The notes beneath the pieces are model-generated. The model searched no databases. It saw only the letters and a program-made list of their open reading frames with translations, and was not told where the DNA came from. From Cedecea neteri (GTDB taxonomy: Bacteria > Pseudomonadota > Gammaproteobacteria > Enterobacterales > Enterobacteriaceae): DNA of 64,000 nt. The stretch lies in NCBI RefSeq assembly GCF_000757825.1, contig NZ_CP009451.1, positions 3,286,001-3,350,000 on the forward strand, read 5' to 3'. Both the position numbers and the translations under genes were made by a program. Positions 10,176 through 19,592 of the stretch are shown here, piece by piece. The stretch's first letter is position 1, and each line of letters begins with the position of its first letter.

Positions 10176-11117
10176 TTAGCGGGCGCTAACCAGCTCACGC
10201 TTCATGTCGATGATCTGCTGGAAGTCAGCCACAGATGCCGGGCCGATGTGCTGGGTGCCGCCCATCGCCTTCACGAAGCAACCGTGATCTTCTTTATCCA
10301 GTTTCTTCACCGCATCCACGACTTTGGCCTTGAAGTCAGCCGGCAGCTTGTTGCTGACCAGGATCGGGCCGTTCGGGATCAGCGGGGAAGTCCAGATGAT
10401 GCGGATCTGCTTCATCAGGTCAGGGTGATCCATACGGATCAGGCGGTTAAACGCCCCGGCGCTATAGCCGTCGTTATAGTCGCCGACCATTGAAGCCCAG
10501 GTCACCGCGCCGGCAAACTGGCCGTTCAGCACGCCCAGGATGTCCTGCTCGTGGCCGCCGGAGAAGGTCACGCTGGAGAAGAAGTTGTTGTATTTGTTGT
10601 CCGGAGTGCCGCCGAGCTTCTGTTTGAACTCGTGGTTAGGGATCAGATAGCCAGAAGTGGAGTCAGGATCGGCGAAGCCGAAGGATTTCCCTTTCAGATC
10701 TTCGATGGTTTTGTACGGGCTGTCGGCCTTAACGATAACCACAGAGTGGTAGCCGCGGGACTGATCTTTATCGTCAACCGCGATGCCAACGATATCCACC
10801 GCTTTCGGATCGTTCATGTACACCGAAGCGTAGGAAGAAGGGGACATGCTCAGCACCAGGTCGACTTTACCGCCGATCAGGCCCTGAATAACGCCAGAGT
10901 AGTCAGAAGAGTTACGCAGTTTAGTGTCGACATTCAGTTCTTTATCCATGAACTGCTTCACACACTGGTTATCACCAATTTGCTGGGTCGCATTCTGCCC
11001 GCCGAGGATCCCGAGGTTCAGTTCGCGCGGCTGGTCAGCAGCCATTGCGTGGCCTGCAATCACAAGGCCAGTAATCACTGCAGATAAACGTAATGCGCCA
11101 GTCAGTTGCTTTTTCAT
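10176..11117 (-). CDS. phnD: Phosphonate-type ABC transporter periplasmic binding protein
   Basis: Periplasmic substrate-binding protein of the PhnD family. The classic signal peptide (KK, then a hydrophobic stretch to AGHAMAA) is followed by the family core RELNLGILGGQNATQQ, the SSDYSGVIQGLIGGKVDLVLSMSPSSY ligand-site region and FADPDSTSGYLIP, typical of PhnD proteins. 313 residues. ATG 11117 is preferred over ATG 11123 because the AGG ribosome-binding sequence is then eight bases away instead of two. Together with phnC and two phnE genes it forms one leftward unit. No C-P lyase, phnW or phnX gene is nearby. Confidence 0.9.
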   Translation of the reverse strand: MKKQLTGALRLSAVITGLVIAGHAMAADQPRELNLGILGGQNATQQIGDNQCVKQFMDKELNVDTKLRNSSDYSGVIQGLIGGKVDLVLSMSPSSYASVYMNDPKAVDIVGIAVDDKDQSRGYHSVVIVKADSPYKTIEDLKGKSFGFADPDSTSGYLIPNHEFKQKLGGTPDNKYNNFFSSVTFSGGHEQDILGVLNGQFAGAVTWASMVGDYNDGYSAGAFNRLIRMDHPDLMKQIRIIWTSPLIPNGPILVSNKLPADFKAKVVDAVKKLDKEDHGCFVKAMGGTQHIGPASVADFQQIIDMKRELVSAR

Positions 11118-11152
11118 TATCATTGCCTGTGTTGTATCAATTGGAGAGAGAA

Positions 11153-11995
11153 TTAATGCACTTGATTGATTTCATCGCCGTACAAGAGATGCAGCACGTC
11201 GTCCGTTAACATCGCCGGATGACCGTCAAACACGATATTTCCTTTTGCAACCCCGATAACGCGGGTGCAGTACTCCTTCACCAGCTCGATGGAATGCAGG
11301 TTCACCATCACGCTGATGCCTTGCTCACACACTTCACGCAGCACTTTCATGATGCGCTGGGTATTTTTCGGGTCGAGGGAAGCCACCGGCTCATCGGCCA
11401 GCAGGATGCCTGGGTTTTGCATCAGCGCCCGGCAAATGGCTACGCGCTGCATCTGGCCGCCGGAAAGGTTCTCGGCGCGCTGCAGGGCGTGAGGCAGCAT
11501 GTTCATCCACTCCAGCAGGGAAATGGCGCGGGCGCGGTCTGCCTCAGGGAAAACTTTAAACAGGGATTTCAGCGTGGAGGTCTGGCTCAGGCGGCCCAGC
11601 AGCACGTTAGTCAGCACGTCCAGTCTCGGCACCAGGCAGAAATCCTGGAAAATCATGCCGCATTCGGTGCGCCACTGGTTCAGAGCGCGACCGCTGAGTT
11701 TAGACACATCGTGCGGCATCCCGACTTCTGGAAAGCTGAGGATCTCGCCCGACGTGGCAGTGTGCGTACCGTTAAGAATATGCAGCAGCGTGGATTTGCC
11801 CGCGCCTGAGCGGCCAATCACGCCAACCAGTTCACCGGCATGCAGGTCGAAGTTAATGTCGTGCAGCACGGTCTGGTGTGAGTTATAGGCCTTACTCAGG
11901 CTCTTAACGCTCAGTACTTTACGGCCCGGAGCGGGTGCAAACTGCGGCAGAGACTCCAGGTCAGAGTTGGTAACAACGGCAAGGGATCTGTTCAT
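11153..11995 (-). CDS. phnC: Phosphonate-type ABC transporter ATP-binding protein
   Basis: ATPase subunit of the importer. Walker [10 protein letters not shown] (residues 61-69), signature [15 protein letters not shown], Walker [14 protein letters not shown] and the switch His in MVNLHSIEL are all present. 280 residues from ATG 11995; an ATG two codons earlier (12001) is possible, and a longer frame to 12103 exists but adds a stretch without family resemblance. Compared with E. coli PhnC (262 residues) it has about 25 extra N-terminal residues before the ABC core. It heads the phnCDEE unit, and the divergent side toward dkgA holds its promoter. I saw no convincing Pho box. Confidence 0.9.
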   Translation of the reverse strand: MNRSLAVVTNSDLESLPQFAPAPGRKVLSVKSLSKAYNSHQTVLHDINFDLHAGELVGVIGRSGAGKSTLLHILNGTHTATSGEILSFPEVGMPHDVSKLSGRALNQWRTECGMIFQDFCLVPRLDVLTNVLLGRLSQTSTLKSLFKVFPEADRARAISLLEWMNMLPHALQRAENLSGGQMQRVAICRALMQNPGILLADEPVASLDPKNTQRIMKVLREVCEQGISVMVNLHSIELVKEYCTRVIGVAKGNIVFDGHPAMLTDDVLHLLYGDEINQVH

Positions 11996-12160
11996 AACCA
12001 TTCCAAATGAGTTAGCGAAGCTGGCCCTATTTATCGTGGTGTTGTGTGACTTTTTGATTACGGCTAAAAGAACAAATAATGAACGCCGTGAAAATTCAGT
12101 CACCGTCAGAACGGATGTGTTGCGCGTAGAAACCGCTTGGGCAGGGGGTGTACAGGAAAT

Positions 12161-12196
12161 AAAAAACCACCCGGCCCGTTAAGGCGAAGGTGGTTT
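12161..12196 (-). terminator. Rho-independent terminator after dkgA
   Basis: On the minus strand AACCACC pairs with GGTGGTT, followed by TTTTTTA, 19 bases after the dkgA stop. Confidence 0.8.
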
Positions 12197-12214
12197 GGGA
12201 AAGAAAATCTGGAC

Positions 12215-13042
12215 TTAGCCGACAAACACATCCGGGTCTGGCCCAAGACGTTTGCCGCTGTCGAGCTTCGCAATTTCAGCCAGCTCGTCTTTGTCCAGCC
12301 GGAAGTCGAACACCTCAAAGTTTTCGGCAATACGAGCAGGCGTGACCGATTTAGGGATAACCACCAGTCCGCTATCCAGGTGCCAGCGAATCACAACCTG
12401 CGCCGGCGTTTTGCCGTATTTTTCCGCTAAATCACGAATGATTTTCTGATCAAACACGCCTTCGCCGCCCTGAGCCAGCGGGCTCCATGACTCGGTCTGA
12501 ATCTTATGGGTAGCGTTCCACGCATGAATCTGGCGCTGCTGCAGCAGTGGGTGCAGCTCAATCTGGTTAATAACCGGGCTAACGCCGGTTTCGTCGATCA
12601 GCCGCTGGAGATGATTAATATTGAAGTTACACACCCCGATACTCTTCACCAGGCCCTCTTTTTGCAGCTCAATCAGCCCTTTCCAGGCTTCGAGGTAGCG
12701 ATCCTTACTCGGCACCGGCCAGTGCAGCAGGTAGAGATCGACGTAGTCGAGCTGCAGCTTTTCAAGGCTGTCTTCCAGCGCCTGGCGAGGCCGCTGCTGG
12801 TCGCTGTTCCATAGCTTTGTAGTAATGAACAGGTCGTCACGCGCAACGCCTGCGCTCTTCAGCGCGGCGCCTACGCCGTCCTCATTTTTGTAGGCGGCGG
12901 CGGTGTCAATGGAGCGGTACCCCACCTCCAGCGCTTTCTCAATGGCTGTCCTGACCTGGTCGTTGCTTGCCTGCCAGACACCGAGCCCAAGCTGCGGCAT
13001 CACGTTGCCATCCTGGAGCTTGATTAAGGTTGGATGAGTCAT
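12215..13042 (-). CDS. dkgA: 2,5-didehydrogluconate reductase A / methylglyoxal reductase (aldo-keto reductase)
   Basis: NADPH-dependent aldo-keto reductase that reduces 2,5-diketo-D-gluconate and, in E. coli, methylglyoxal and other aldehydes. 275 residues, same as E. coli. The AKR tetrad is visible: Asp46, Tyr51 (SIDTAAAYKNED), Lys76 (FITTKLW) and His107 (DLYLLHWPVP). The cofactor segment VVIPKSVTPARIAEN is near the C-terminus. The start is fixed by AGGAGG, whose last G lies six bases before ATG 13042; the frame extends upstream without a ribosome site. Lies downstream of yqhD, as in E. coli, where both respond to aldehydes through YqhC. Confidence 0.96.
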   Translation of the reverse strand: MTHPTLIKLQDGNVMPQLGLGVWQASNDQVRTAIEKALEVGYRSIDTAAAYKNEDGVGAALKSAGVARDDLFITTKLWNSDQQRPRQALEDSLEKLQLDYVDLYLLHWPVPSKDRYLEAWKGLIELQKEGLVKSIGVCNFNINHLQRLIDETGVSPVINQIELHPLLQQRQIHAWNATHKIQTESWSPLAQGGEGVFDQKIIRDLAEKYGKTPAQVVIRWHLDSGLVVIPKSVTPARIAENFEVFDFRLDKDELAEIAKLDSGKRLGPDPDVFVG

Positions 13043-13063
13043 ACGTACCTCCTTAATAGTGCG

Positions 13064-13087
13064 AAAAACACCGGGCAAGCCCGGTGT
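13064..13087 (-). terminator. Hairpin between yqhD and dkgA
   Basis: ACACCGGGC-tt-GCCCGGTGT, a perfect 9-bp stem with T runs on both sides, so it could act on either strand. It separates yqhD from dkgA and would reduce readthrough into dkgA. Confidence 0.7.
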
Positions 13088-13145
13088 AAGTTTTTTATTA
13101 AGTCTAGTCGAAACTCAGGCAATGAAAGCCATCACCAGGATTCTC

Positions 13146-14309
13146 TTAGCGAGCGGCTTCGTAAATGCGGCGGCTAACGTCCAGCGTGATGTCCTGATGT
13201 TCACCCAGCTTAGTCATGCCTTTTTCTTCCAGTTTCACCAGCAGAGCGGGGATGGAACTGCCGTCCAGGCCGTAGGCGGACAGGCGAGTCGCGGTGCCCA
13301 TTTTCTCGAAGAAATTGCGCGTAGCTTCGATAGCAGCATCAATACGTTCGTCTTCGCTGCCGGAAGTGATGTTCCAGACGCGCTCTGCATACTGCAGCAG
13401 TTTGGCACGCTTCTCGTTACGTTTTTCATTCATCAGAGAAGGCAGAACCACCGCCAGGGTCTGAGCGTGATCCAGACCGTGCATTGCGGTCAGTTCGTGG
13501 CCCAGCATATGGGTTGCCCAGTCCTGCGGCACGCCGGCCCCGATCAGGCCGTTCAGCGCCATCGTCGCGGCCCACATCACGTTCGCACGAACGTCATAGT
13601 TTTCCGGATCTTTCAGCGCTTTCGGGCCGTCTTCAACCAGCGTCAGCAGAATGCCTTCGGCAAAACGATCCTGAACTTTGGCGTTAACCGGGTAGGTCAG
13701 GTACTGCTCGATGGTGTGAACAAAGGCATCCACCACGCCGTTAGCAACCTGTTTAGGCGGCAGGGTGTAGGTGTAAACCGGATCCAGAACCGCAAAGACA
13801 GGCTGTACGAAATCAGACATAAACGCCTGTTTGTCGCCGGTAGAACGGCGGGAAACCACTGCGCCTTTGTTGGACTCGGAGCCGGTGGCCGGCAGCGTCA
13901 GTACGGAGCCCATTGGGATCGCGCTTTTCACGTCGTTACCGCGGGTCAGCAGAATGTTCCACGGATCGATATCCTGCGGATAGTGAGCCGCAGCCGCGAT
14001 GAATTTAGTGCCGTCGAGCACGGAGCCGCCGCCGACTGCCAGCAGGAAAGTCACGTTTTCTTTACGCGCGATTTCCACGGCTTTCATCAGCGTTTCGTAA
14101 GACGGGTTAGGTTCGATGCCGCCAAACTCCAGCACGTCGAGGCCTTTCAGCGCGTCTTTAACCTGGCCCAGTACGCCAGTTTTAATCACGCTGCCGCCGC
14201 CGTAGGTCACCAGGACGCGAGCGTCCGCTGGGATCTGGTCACGCAGCTCTGCCAGGGAGCCTTTACCAAACAGGATGCGGGTTGGGGTATGAAGATTGAA
14301 GTTATTCAT
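13146..14309 (-). CDS. yqhD: NADPH-dependent aldehyde reductase / alcohol dehydrogenase YqhD
   Basis: Iron-type (group III) alcohol dehydrogenase fold, Zn-dependent in E. coli, reducing short-chain aldehydes such as acrolein, malondialdehyde and methylglyoxal with NADPH. 387 residues, same as E. coli. Visible features are the nucleotide-binding VTYGGGSVIKTG and AVGGGSVLDGTKF segments, the metal ligands in NGVVDAFVHTIEQY (Asp, His) and the HMLGHELTAMHGLDHAQ metal/active-site region. ATG 14309 is chosen by alignment to E. coli YqhD; the frame runs upstream to 14390. Divergent from its activator gene yqhC across a 185-bp promoter region. Confidence 0.97.
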   Translation of the reverse strand: MNNFNLHTPTRILFGKGSLAELRDQIPADARVLVTYGGGSVIKTGVLGQVKDALKGLDVLEFGGIEPNPSYETLMKAVEIARKENVTFLLAVGGGSVLDGTKFIAAAAHYPQDIDPWNILLTRGNDVKSAIPMGSVLTLPATGSESNKGAVVSRRSTGDKQAFMSDFVQPVFAVLDPVYTYTLPPKQVANGVVDAFVHTIEQYLTYPVNAKVQDRFAEGILLTLVEDGPKALKDPENYDVRANVMWAATMALNGLIGAGVPQDWATHMLGHELTAMHGLDHAQTLAVVLPSLMNEKRNEKRAKLLQYAERVWNITSGSEDERIDAAIEATRNFFEKMGTATRLSAYGLDGSSIPALLVKLEEKGMTKLGEHQDITLDVSRRIYEAAR

Positions 14310-14494
14310 GATGGGTTTCCCGTTCGTTAGATGAGTTACATTGCTAAATCTGATGGCGCTTATTGTGGTCCGCCACCCTGTCTCTCTCAATGCATATTCC
14401 TGCCTTTATCTTGCCTGTTTCTCCAAACGGCTGGAGAAACCGTAGGATTCATCGCACACTGTAAGCCGGATAAAAGTGCCGTGGAGACGTAAAC

Positions 14495-15382
14495 ATGAAC
14501 CGCCAGGCTATCTGCCAGCAGCTGACGGATAAAATCAATCAGCTGATTTTAAAAGAAAAAAGTGATGTATTTTTTGATGGCGTAAGGCTGATGTACGGCA
14601 CCAAACCGATGGTACGTACCCCGGTAATGTACGATCCGGGCATTGTTTTTCTCTTTTCAGGCCATAAAACGGGTTATCTCAACGACCGCGTATTCCGCTA
14701 TGACGCCAACGAATACCTGCTCCTGACGGTGCCTTTGCCCTTTGAGTGCGAAACCTTTGCGACAGCCGACGTGCCGCTCGCGGGGATGCGCGTGAAGGTG
14801 GATATTCAGCAGCTGCAGGATTTGCTGATGGACATCGGCGAGGACGACCTGTTCCGGCCTCAGTCCTGCACCGATGGGATCAATTCAGCCGAACTGTCGG
14901 AAGAAATTCTTTGCGCCACCGAGCGGTTGTTGGACGTCTTAGAAAGGCCTCTTGATGCCCGGGTGCTGGGCAAACAAATTATCCGCGAGATCCTCTATCA
15001 CGTGCTGACGGGGCCAAGCGGCGGGGCGCTGTTGGCGCTGGTTAGCCGCCAGACTCATTTTAGCCTCATCAGCCGGGTGCTGCGTCGGATTGAAAACCAG
15101 TACACCGAAAACCTGTCGGTAGACCAGCTGGCGGCCGAGGCTAACATGAGCGTGTCGGCGTTCCATCATAACTTTAAGTCGGTGACCAGCACCTCGCCGC
15201 TGCAATACCTGAAAAGCTATCGCCTGCATAAGGCAAGAATGTTAATGCTGCATGACGGTATGAAGGCAAGCGCGGCGGCTATTCGCGTCGGCTATGAAAG
15301 CGCTTCGCAGTTTAGCCGGGAGTTTAAGCGCTATTTTGGCGTGACGCCGGGGGAAGACATGGCGCGGATGCGGGTGATTTAA
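14495..15382 (+). CDS. yqhC: AraC-family transcriptional activator YqhC
   Basis: Aldehyde-responsive regulator of yqhD and dkgA in E. coli. 295 residues. The N-terminal AraC-type cupin-like sensing domain (residues about 20-170) contains several Cys residues suited to electrophile sensing ([23 protein letters not shown]). The C-terminal double helix-turn-helix runs [26 protein letters not shown] and [22 protein letters not shown]. Divergent from yqhD, its expected main target. E. coli annotation gives a longer N-terminus; here nothing in frame upstream supports one. Confidence 0.95.
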   Translation: MNRQAICQQLTDKINQLILKEKSDVFFDGVRLMYGTKPMVRTPVMYDPGIVFLFSGHKTGYLNDRVFRYDANEYLLLTVPLPFECETFATADVPLAGMRVKVDIQQLQDLLMDIGEDDLFRPQSCTDGINSAELSEEILCATERLLDVLERPLDARVLGKQIIREILYHVLTGPSGGALLALVSRQTHFSLISRVLRRIENQYTENLSVDQLAAEANMSVSAFHHNFKSVTSTSPLQYLKSYRLHKARMLMLHDGMKASAAAIRVGYESASQFSREFKRYFGVTPGEDMARMRVI

Positions 15383-15442
15383 GGCGGTGATTGCAAAGAG
15401 CGAATAAGCCATTCTTATCCGCTCTGGCTGAATCAAGGACGA

Positions 15443-16102
15443 TTACGCGGCGCTAACTTTTTTTTTCAACACCACAAACAGCGTGCCGACAAGGCCAAAA
15501 ATCAGCAGGGCAACGGGCAGGATCATCAGGAAGGTCATGACCTGATCTTCATGACGCTTAACAAAGGGGATCATGCTGAGCGCATAGCCCAGGCTGGTAA
15601 CAACGCCCACCCACAGCAGCCCGCTCAGCCAGTTAAATAACTGAAAACGACGGTTGCTGAGGCCCGAAATGCCCGCCATGGTTGGCAGCAGCGTACGAAC
15701 AAAGGCCAGGAAGCGGCCAGCGAGCAGCGCCAGCAGGCCGTGGCGGTCAAACATCTGCGTGGCGCGCTGGTGGTACTGGGTTGGCAGTTGTGCAAGCCAG
15801 CCTTTCACGGTACGGGTATTGCCGAGCCAGCGGCCTTGTAAATAGCTCAGCCAGCAGCCGAGGCTTGCGGCAACGGTAAGAATAACCAACGTTGGAACAA
15901 ATCCCATTACCCCTTTCGCTATTAGCGCGCCCGCGAGCAGCAGCAGGCTATCTCCCGGCAAAAACGAAGCGGGAAGCAGCCCATTTTCCAGAAAAAGCGT
16001 TGCGAACATAACGCAATAAACAACACCAATAACGTGGGGGTCGGCCAGCGCGGCAAAATCGTGATGCCAGAGCGCCTCGACAATATTTTTTATAACAGCC
16101 AT
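15443..16102 (-). CDS. yghB: DedA family inner membrane protein YghB
   Basis: Inner-membrane DedA-family protein; in E. coli, redundant with YqjA for membrane homeostasis, drug resistance and division, and now placed with lipid-carrier flippases. 219 residues, same as E. coli. Family motifs are [14 protein letters not shown] (re-entrant loop Asp) and [18 protein letters not shown] with its essential Arg residues. Hydrophobic segments span most of the protein and the C-terminus is basic (KKK). ATG 16102 aligns with E. coli; a longer upstream frame lacks a ribosome site. Keeps E. coli order yqhC-yghB-metC. Confidence 0.96.
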   Translation of the reverse strand: MAVIKNIVEALWHHDFAALADPHVIGVVYCVMFATLFLENGLLPASFLPGDSLLLLAGALIAKGVMGFVPTLVILTVAASLGCWLSYLQGRWLGNTRTVKGWLAQLPTQYHQRATQMFDRHGLLALLAGRFLAFVRTLLPTMAGISGLSNRRFQLFNWLSGLLWVGVVTSLGYALSMIPFVKRHEDQVMTFLMILPVALLIFGLVGTLFVVLKKKVSAA

Positions 16103-16277
16103 GGGTATTCCTGTGGAACCGCTTATTGAGCTTGCCTGAGTATTGCTCCCGCAACTTAGGCTCACCTTAATTTCTACACATTGTACCGCTAAAATGCCGG
16201 CGACACCTTGATCCCAGGCTCAACAAAACGCCGATGATGGCAAAAAAACGCTCCACGGTTACCGCTAAACGGAAATT

Positions 16278-17465
16278 TTAGGCAATGCGCTGGAAACCTA
16301 CTTCCAGATCGGCAATCAGATCGTCCACGTTTTCCAGGCCAATATGCAGGCGAACCAGGGTACCGCTGAAGTCGACGCCGCCTGCGGGGCGGATCTCAGC
16401 CAGTTCATCAGGCTGATTAGCGAGAATAAGCGATTCATAACCGCCCCAGGAATAGGCCATGCTGAAATGCTCGAAATGATTGAGGTACCGTGCATACTCT
16501 TCATCGCTGAGCCGTTTTTTCAGCACAAACGAGAACAGCCCGCTGCTGCCTGTAAAGTCACGTTTCCAGTATTCATGCCCTTTACTTCCGGGAAGTGCCG
16601 GATGATTCACTCTTTCTACCTGAGGATGCCCGGCCAGCCATTCGGCCACTTGTAGGCTGCTTTCATGGTGCTGACGCAGACGAACGCCCAGCGTGCGAAT
16701 ACCTCGGCTTGTCATATAAGCGGTATCCGCATCCAGCATTTGCCCCATCAGGTAGGCATTCTCGCGCAGCCGATCCCAACATCGGGCATTGGATACCGCG
16801 GTGCCGACCATCGCATCCGAATGGCCAATCAGGTATTTGGTGCCCGCCTGAATAGAAATATCGATACCGAACTCCAGCGCCTTAAACAGCACGCCAGCCG
16901 CCCAGGTATTGTCGATCATGATGATAGCGTCAGGGGCAACGCGCCTGACCGCCGCGACGATCGCCGGAATATCGTGGACTTCCATGGTAATAGAGCCGGG
17001 GGACTCGAGGAAAACGACTTTGGTGTTCGGCTGAATCAGGTCGGCTATCCCGGCCCCGATATCCGGCGCGAACCAACTGGTGCTGACCCCGAGCTTCGAG
17101 AGAATTTTGGTGCAGAAGTCCTGGGTGGGTTCGTAGGCGGTTTCGGTGACCAGAACATGATCGCCCTGCTCGACAAAGGCCAGAATAGTATTGGCAACGG
17201 CAGCGGCGCCGCAGGGGAAGAGGGCGCAGCCGGCGCCGCCTTCAAGTTCGCACATCGCTTCCTGTAACGAGAAATGGGTTAGCGTGCCGCGGCGGCCGTA
17301 GAACAGCTCTCCTTTTGCGCGATTGGCGGTGGCCTGTTTTTTGGCCTCGACGCTTTCAAACACCAAAGAGGAGGCGCGCTGAATGACGCTGTTAACCGAA
17401 CCCTGAGTAAACTTCTTGCTGCGCCCGGCGTTGACCAGCGTCGTTTCGATGTGTTTTTCCGCCAT
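16278..17465 (-). CDS. metC: Cystathionine beta-lyase
   Basis: PLP enzyme cleaving cystathionine to homocysteine, pyruvate and ammonia in methionine synthesis. 395 residues, same as E. coli. The Schiff-base lysine is in [15 protein letters not shown] (about residue 210), with [25 protein letters not shown] (substrate loop Tyr) and [13 protein letters not shown] flanking the active site. ATG 17465 aligns with E. coli; the upstream frame is spurious. Divergent from exbB. Three tandem MetJ-box-like octamers lie 17-40 bases before the start, in line with MetJ repression. Confidence 0.97.
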   Translation of the reverse strand: MAEKHIETTLVNAGRSKKFTQGSVNSVIQRASSLVFESVEAKKQATANRAKGELFYGRRGTLTHFSLQEAMCELEGGAGCALFPCGAAAVANTILAFVEQGDHVLVTETAYEPTQDFCTKILSKLGVSTSWFAPDIGAGIADLIQPNTKVVFLESPGSITMEVHDIPAIVAAVRRVAPDAIIMIDNTWAAGVLFKALEFGIDISIQAGTKYLIGHSDAMVGTAVSNARCWDRLRENAYLMGQMLDADTAYMTSRGIRTLGVRLRQHHESSLQVAEWLAGHPQVERVNHPALPGSKGHEYWKRDFTGSSGLFSFVLKKRLSDEEYARYLNHFEHFSMAYSWGGYESLILANQPDELAEIRPAGGVDFSGTLVRLHIGLENVDDLIADLEVGFQRIA

Positions 17466-17481
17466 TGTCGTTTCCCCGTTT

Positions 17482-17505
17482 AACCATCTGGATGTCTGGA
17501 CGTAA
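17482..17505. promoter_or_regulatory. MetJ operator: three tandem met boxes
   Basis: Consecutive octamers AACCATCT, GGATGTCT and GGACGTAA match the consensus AGACGTCT at 5, 6 and 5 of 8 positions, in perfect 8-bp register, just upstream of metC. MetJ binds such tandem arrays cooperatively. Confidence 0.7.
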
Positions 17506-17637
17506 ATTAACACACAATGCGCAAAGGGCATCATGGCGTTTTTTCAGGTTGGTCAAAAAAGTCATCATTTCGCCGGGGCAGACCTTTTCCTGCGTAAGCG
17601 CAAGGAATGCCTCAACAATTTCTGGCAGTCTGCAAAT

Positions 17638-17656
17638 ACTAATGAGAACGACTATC
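17638..17656. promoter_or_regulatory. Candidate Fur box upstream of exbB
   Basis: ACTAATGAGAACGACTATC matches 13 of 19 positions of the Fur consensus. It lies 66 bases before exbB; exbBD is iron/Fur-regulated in E. coli. Confidence 0.6.
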
Positions 17657-17721
17657 AATTCGATAGTTTTTTGATATATTAGTCTCAGTTTTGACATTTA
17701 TTTCTCGCTGGAGCGTAAGAC

Positions 17722-18456
17722 GTGACGAGTAATTTGATGCAGACGGATCTGTCCGTTTGGGGCATGTATCAACATGCTGACATCGTAGTGAAGATCGTGA
17801 TGATTGGCCTGATTATGGCCTCTGTAGTCACCTGGGCCATCTTTTTCAGTAAGAGCGTGGAGCTGATTACCCAGAAACGTCGCCTCAAGCGCGAACAGCA
17901 GCAGCTGGCTAACGTCCGCTCCCTGAATGAAGCGAGCAGCGCGGCCGAAGCGTTTGACAGCAAAAGCCTCAGCACGCTGTTAATCAACGAAGCCCAAAAC
18001 GAGCTGGAACTTTCCGCCGGCGTTGAAGATAACGAAGGCATCAAAGATCGTACCGGCTTCCGCCTTGAGCGCCGCGTGGCCGCCGTTGGGCGTCACATGG
18101 GGCGTGGCAACGGCTTCCTGGCCACTATCGGCGCTATTTCGCCGTTTGTCGGCCTGTTCGGCACCGTTTGGGGCATCATGAACAGCTTCATCGGTATCGC
18201 CCAGTCCCAGACCACTAACCTGGCGGTTGTTGCGCCGGGTATCGCAGAAGCACTGCTGGCAACGGCCATTGGCCTGGTCGCCGCAATCCCTGCGGTGGTT
18301 ATCTATAACATCTTCGCGCGTATGATTGGCAGCTACAAAGCAAGCCTTAGCGACGTGGCGGCTCAGGTACTGTTGCTGCAAAGCCGTGACCTTGACCTGG
18401 AGGGCACAGCCCAGCCGCGCCCGGTACGCAATACTCAGCAACTGCGTGTAGGTTAA
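17722..18456 (+). CDS. exbB: TonB-system proton channel subunit ExbB
   Basis: Inner-membrane component of the ExbB-ExbD-TonB motor that energises outer-membrane siderophore and B12 receptors with the proton gradient. 244 residues, same as E. coli, and it uses the same GTG start. Three membrane segments: about 16-39, then after the large cytoplasmic loop TIGAISPFVGLFGTVWGIMNSF and AEALLATAIGLVAAIPAVVIYNIF. The MotA/TolQ/ExbB proton-channel signature lies in these last two. ExbD follows after six bases; a Fur-like box precedes the gene. Confidence 0.97.
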   Translation: MTSNLMQTDLSVWGMYQHADIVVKIVMIGLIMASVVTWAIFFSKSVELITQKRRLKREQQQLANVRSLNEASSAAEAFDSKSLSTLLINEAQNELELSAGVEDNEGIKDRTGFRLERRVAAVGRHMGRGNGFLATIGAISPFVGLFGTVWGIMNSFIGIAQSQTTNLAVVAPGIAEALLATAIGLVAAIPAVVIYNIFARMIGSYKASLSDVAAQVLLLQSRDLDLEGTAQPRPVRNTQQLRVG

Positions 18457-18462
18457 TGCCCC

Positions 18463-18888
18463 ATGGCAATGCGTCTGAACGAAAACCTCGATGACAATGG
18501 TGAAATGCACGAAATCAACGTTACGCCGTTTATCGACGTGATGTTGGTGCTGCTGATCATCTTCATGGTGGCCGCGCCGCTGGCCACGGTGGACGTGAAG
18601 GTTAACCTTCCGGCCTCCAGCAGCGAACCGCAGCCACGCCCGGAAAAGCCGGTTTACCTGTCGGTAAAAGCAGACCATTCGATGTTTATCGGCAACGATC
18701 CGGTAAGCAAAGAGTCGATGGTTAGCTCATTGATTGCCGCGACCGAAGGGAAAAAGGACACCACCATTTTCTTCCGCGCGGACAAAACGGTGGACTACGA
18801 AACGCTGATGGACGTGATGGATACGCTGCACCAGGCAGGGTACCTGAAGATTGGCCTGGTCGGCCAGGAAGTCACTAAAGCGAAGTAA
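18463..18888 (+). CDS. exbD: TonB-system subunit ExbD
   Basis: Partner of ExbB: short cytoplasmic N-terminus, one transmembrane helix and a periplasmic domain that contacts TonB. 141 residues, same as E. coli. The helix begins INVTPFIDVMLVLLIIFM with the proton-carrying Asp at residue 25. The periplasmic part includes LPASSSEPQP and IFFRADKTVDYETLMDVMDTL. Six bases after exbB, hence co-transcribed. Downstream the E. coli neighbours (yghA, yqhA) are missing and an unusual non-coding region begins at the stop codon. Confidence 0.97.
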   Translation: MAMRLNENLDDNGEMHEINVTPFIDVMLVLLIIFMVAAPLATVDVKVNLPASSSEPQPRPEKPVYLSVKADHSMFIGNDPVSKESMVSSLIAATEGKKDTTIFFRADKTVDYETLMDVMDTLHQAGYLKIGLVGQEVTKAK

Positions 18889-19530
18889 GAGGGGGGGCCC
18901 TCATCACGGCCCTTTTCCTCTTGGGAGAGGAGTCTATGACGGTTCGACTAAGGTTCCGTTCACTTCCAGTCCTGCTTCACATGTCATCACAGAACTTGTG
19001 AACGACTCGGGGAAGTCACCGTCACTTCCCCGAGACCCCGGACTCCCGGCCAAATAAATCGACCGCTAAAGCGGCAGACCTCCGTTTTATCTCCCAGTCC
19101 TGGGTCGCCTGAGATGCGTTCCCGACGCTCTCAGCCTCCGGCCGTTCCCGACGGCCGGACCCTGGCCAGTCGGAGAGAAAACGGAGGCGATTTAAGCCGG
19201 AACCGAGCCTCGCTTCAAACTTATAGCCACGCTGAACATAAAAATTGCTGCCAGTTCCAAAGCCACGCCCTTGTTCCCGGCTCTCATCGCCCCCGGTTAT
19301 GACCCAACTCAGGCGGGGTTGAGCTGTCGGGAACAGCGAAAGAGAGCGATCGTCGGGAACGAATCGCGAACGACCCCGAATGTTTGGGTGATAGCCGGTG
19401 GGTTTACCGCTTCAGCGGCGATGAGCTCGCCGGGCGCCGGGGCTGTCCGGGGGATGGCGTTATCCCCCGGACACGTTCACCGTGCGCTGAAAGTACAGGG
19501 GAAGCAGATCTAAAGGTGAACGGAAAACCG
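18889..19530. other. Palindrome-dense non-coding region downstream of exbD (candidate structured RNA or decayed element)
   Basis: No convincing gene, but unusually dense long, near-perfect stems: CTCGGGGAAGT/ACTTCCCCGAG (19006-19034); an outer stem CCTCCGTTTT/AAAACGGAGG (19079-19187) enclosing two hairpins, 19109-19134 and 19138-19158, both with loop TCCCG closed by GT/AC; GCTGT/ACAGC around CGGGA (19324-19336); CGGCGA/TCGCCG (19416-19432); GTCCGGGGGAT/ATCCCCCGGAC (19445-19472); GTTCACC/GGTGAAC (19475-19521). Short frames across it have no ribosome sites or family resemblance. It may be a structured RNA, a repeated element or a remnant of one; the coding strand, if any, is unknown. Confidence 0.6.
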
Positions 19531-19592
19531 CGGGGCGAAAGATATCTCCCGGAAGATTGGAAAGGGAAATGTGTAGAAGAGGAAAACCCCAC

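Noticed and set aside
12040..12120. Possible Pho box upstream of phnC
   Set aside because: Only a partial CTGAC/CTGAA repeat with wrong spacing; not close enough to the PhoB consensus.
13059..14330. 423-codon frame on the + strand
   Set aside because: Exactly antisense to yqhD; composition is that of a shadow frame in GC-rich DNA, no ribosome site or family resemblance.
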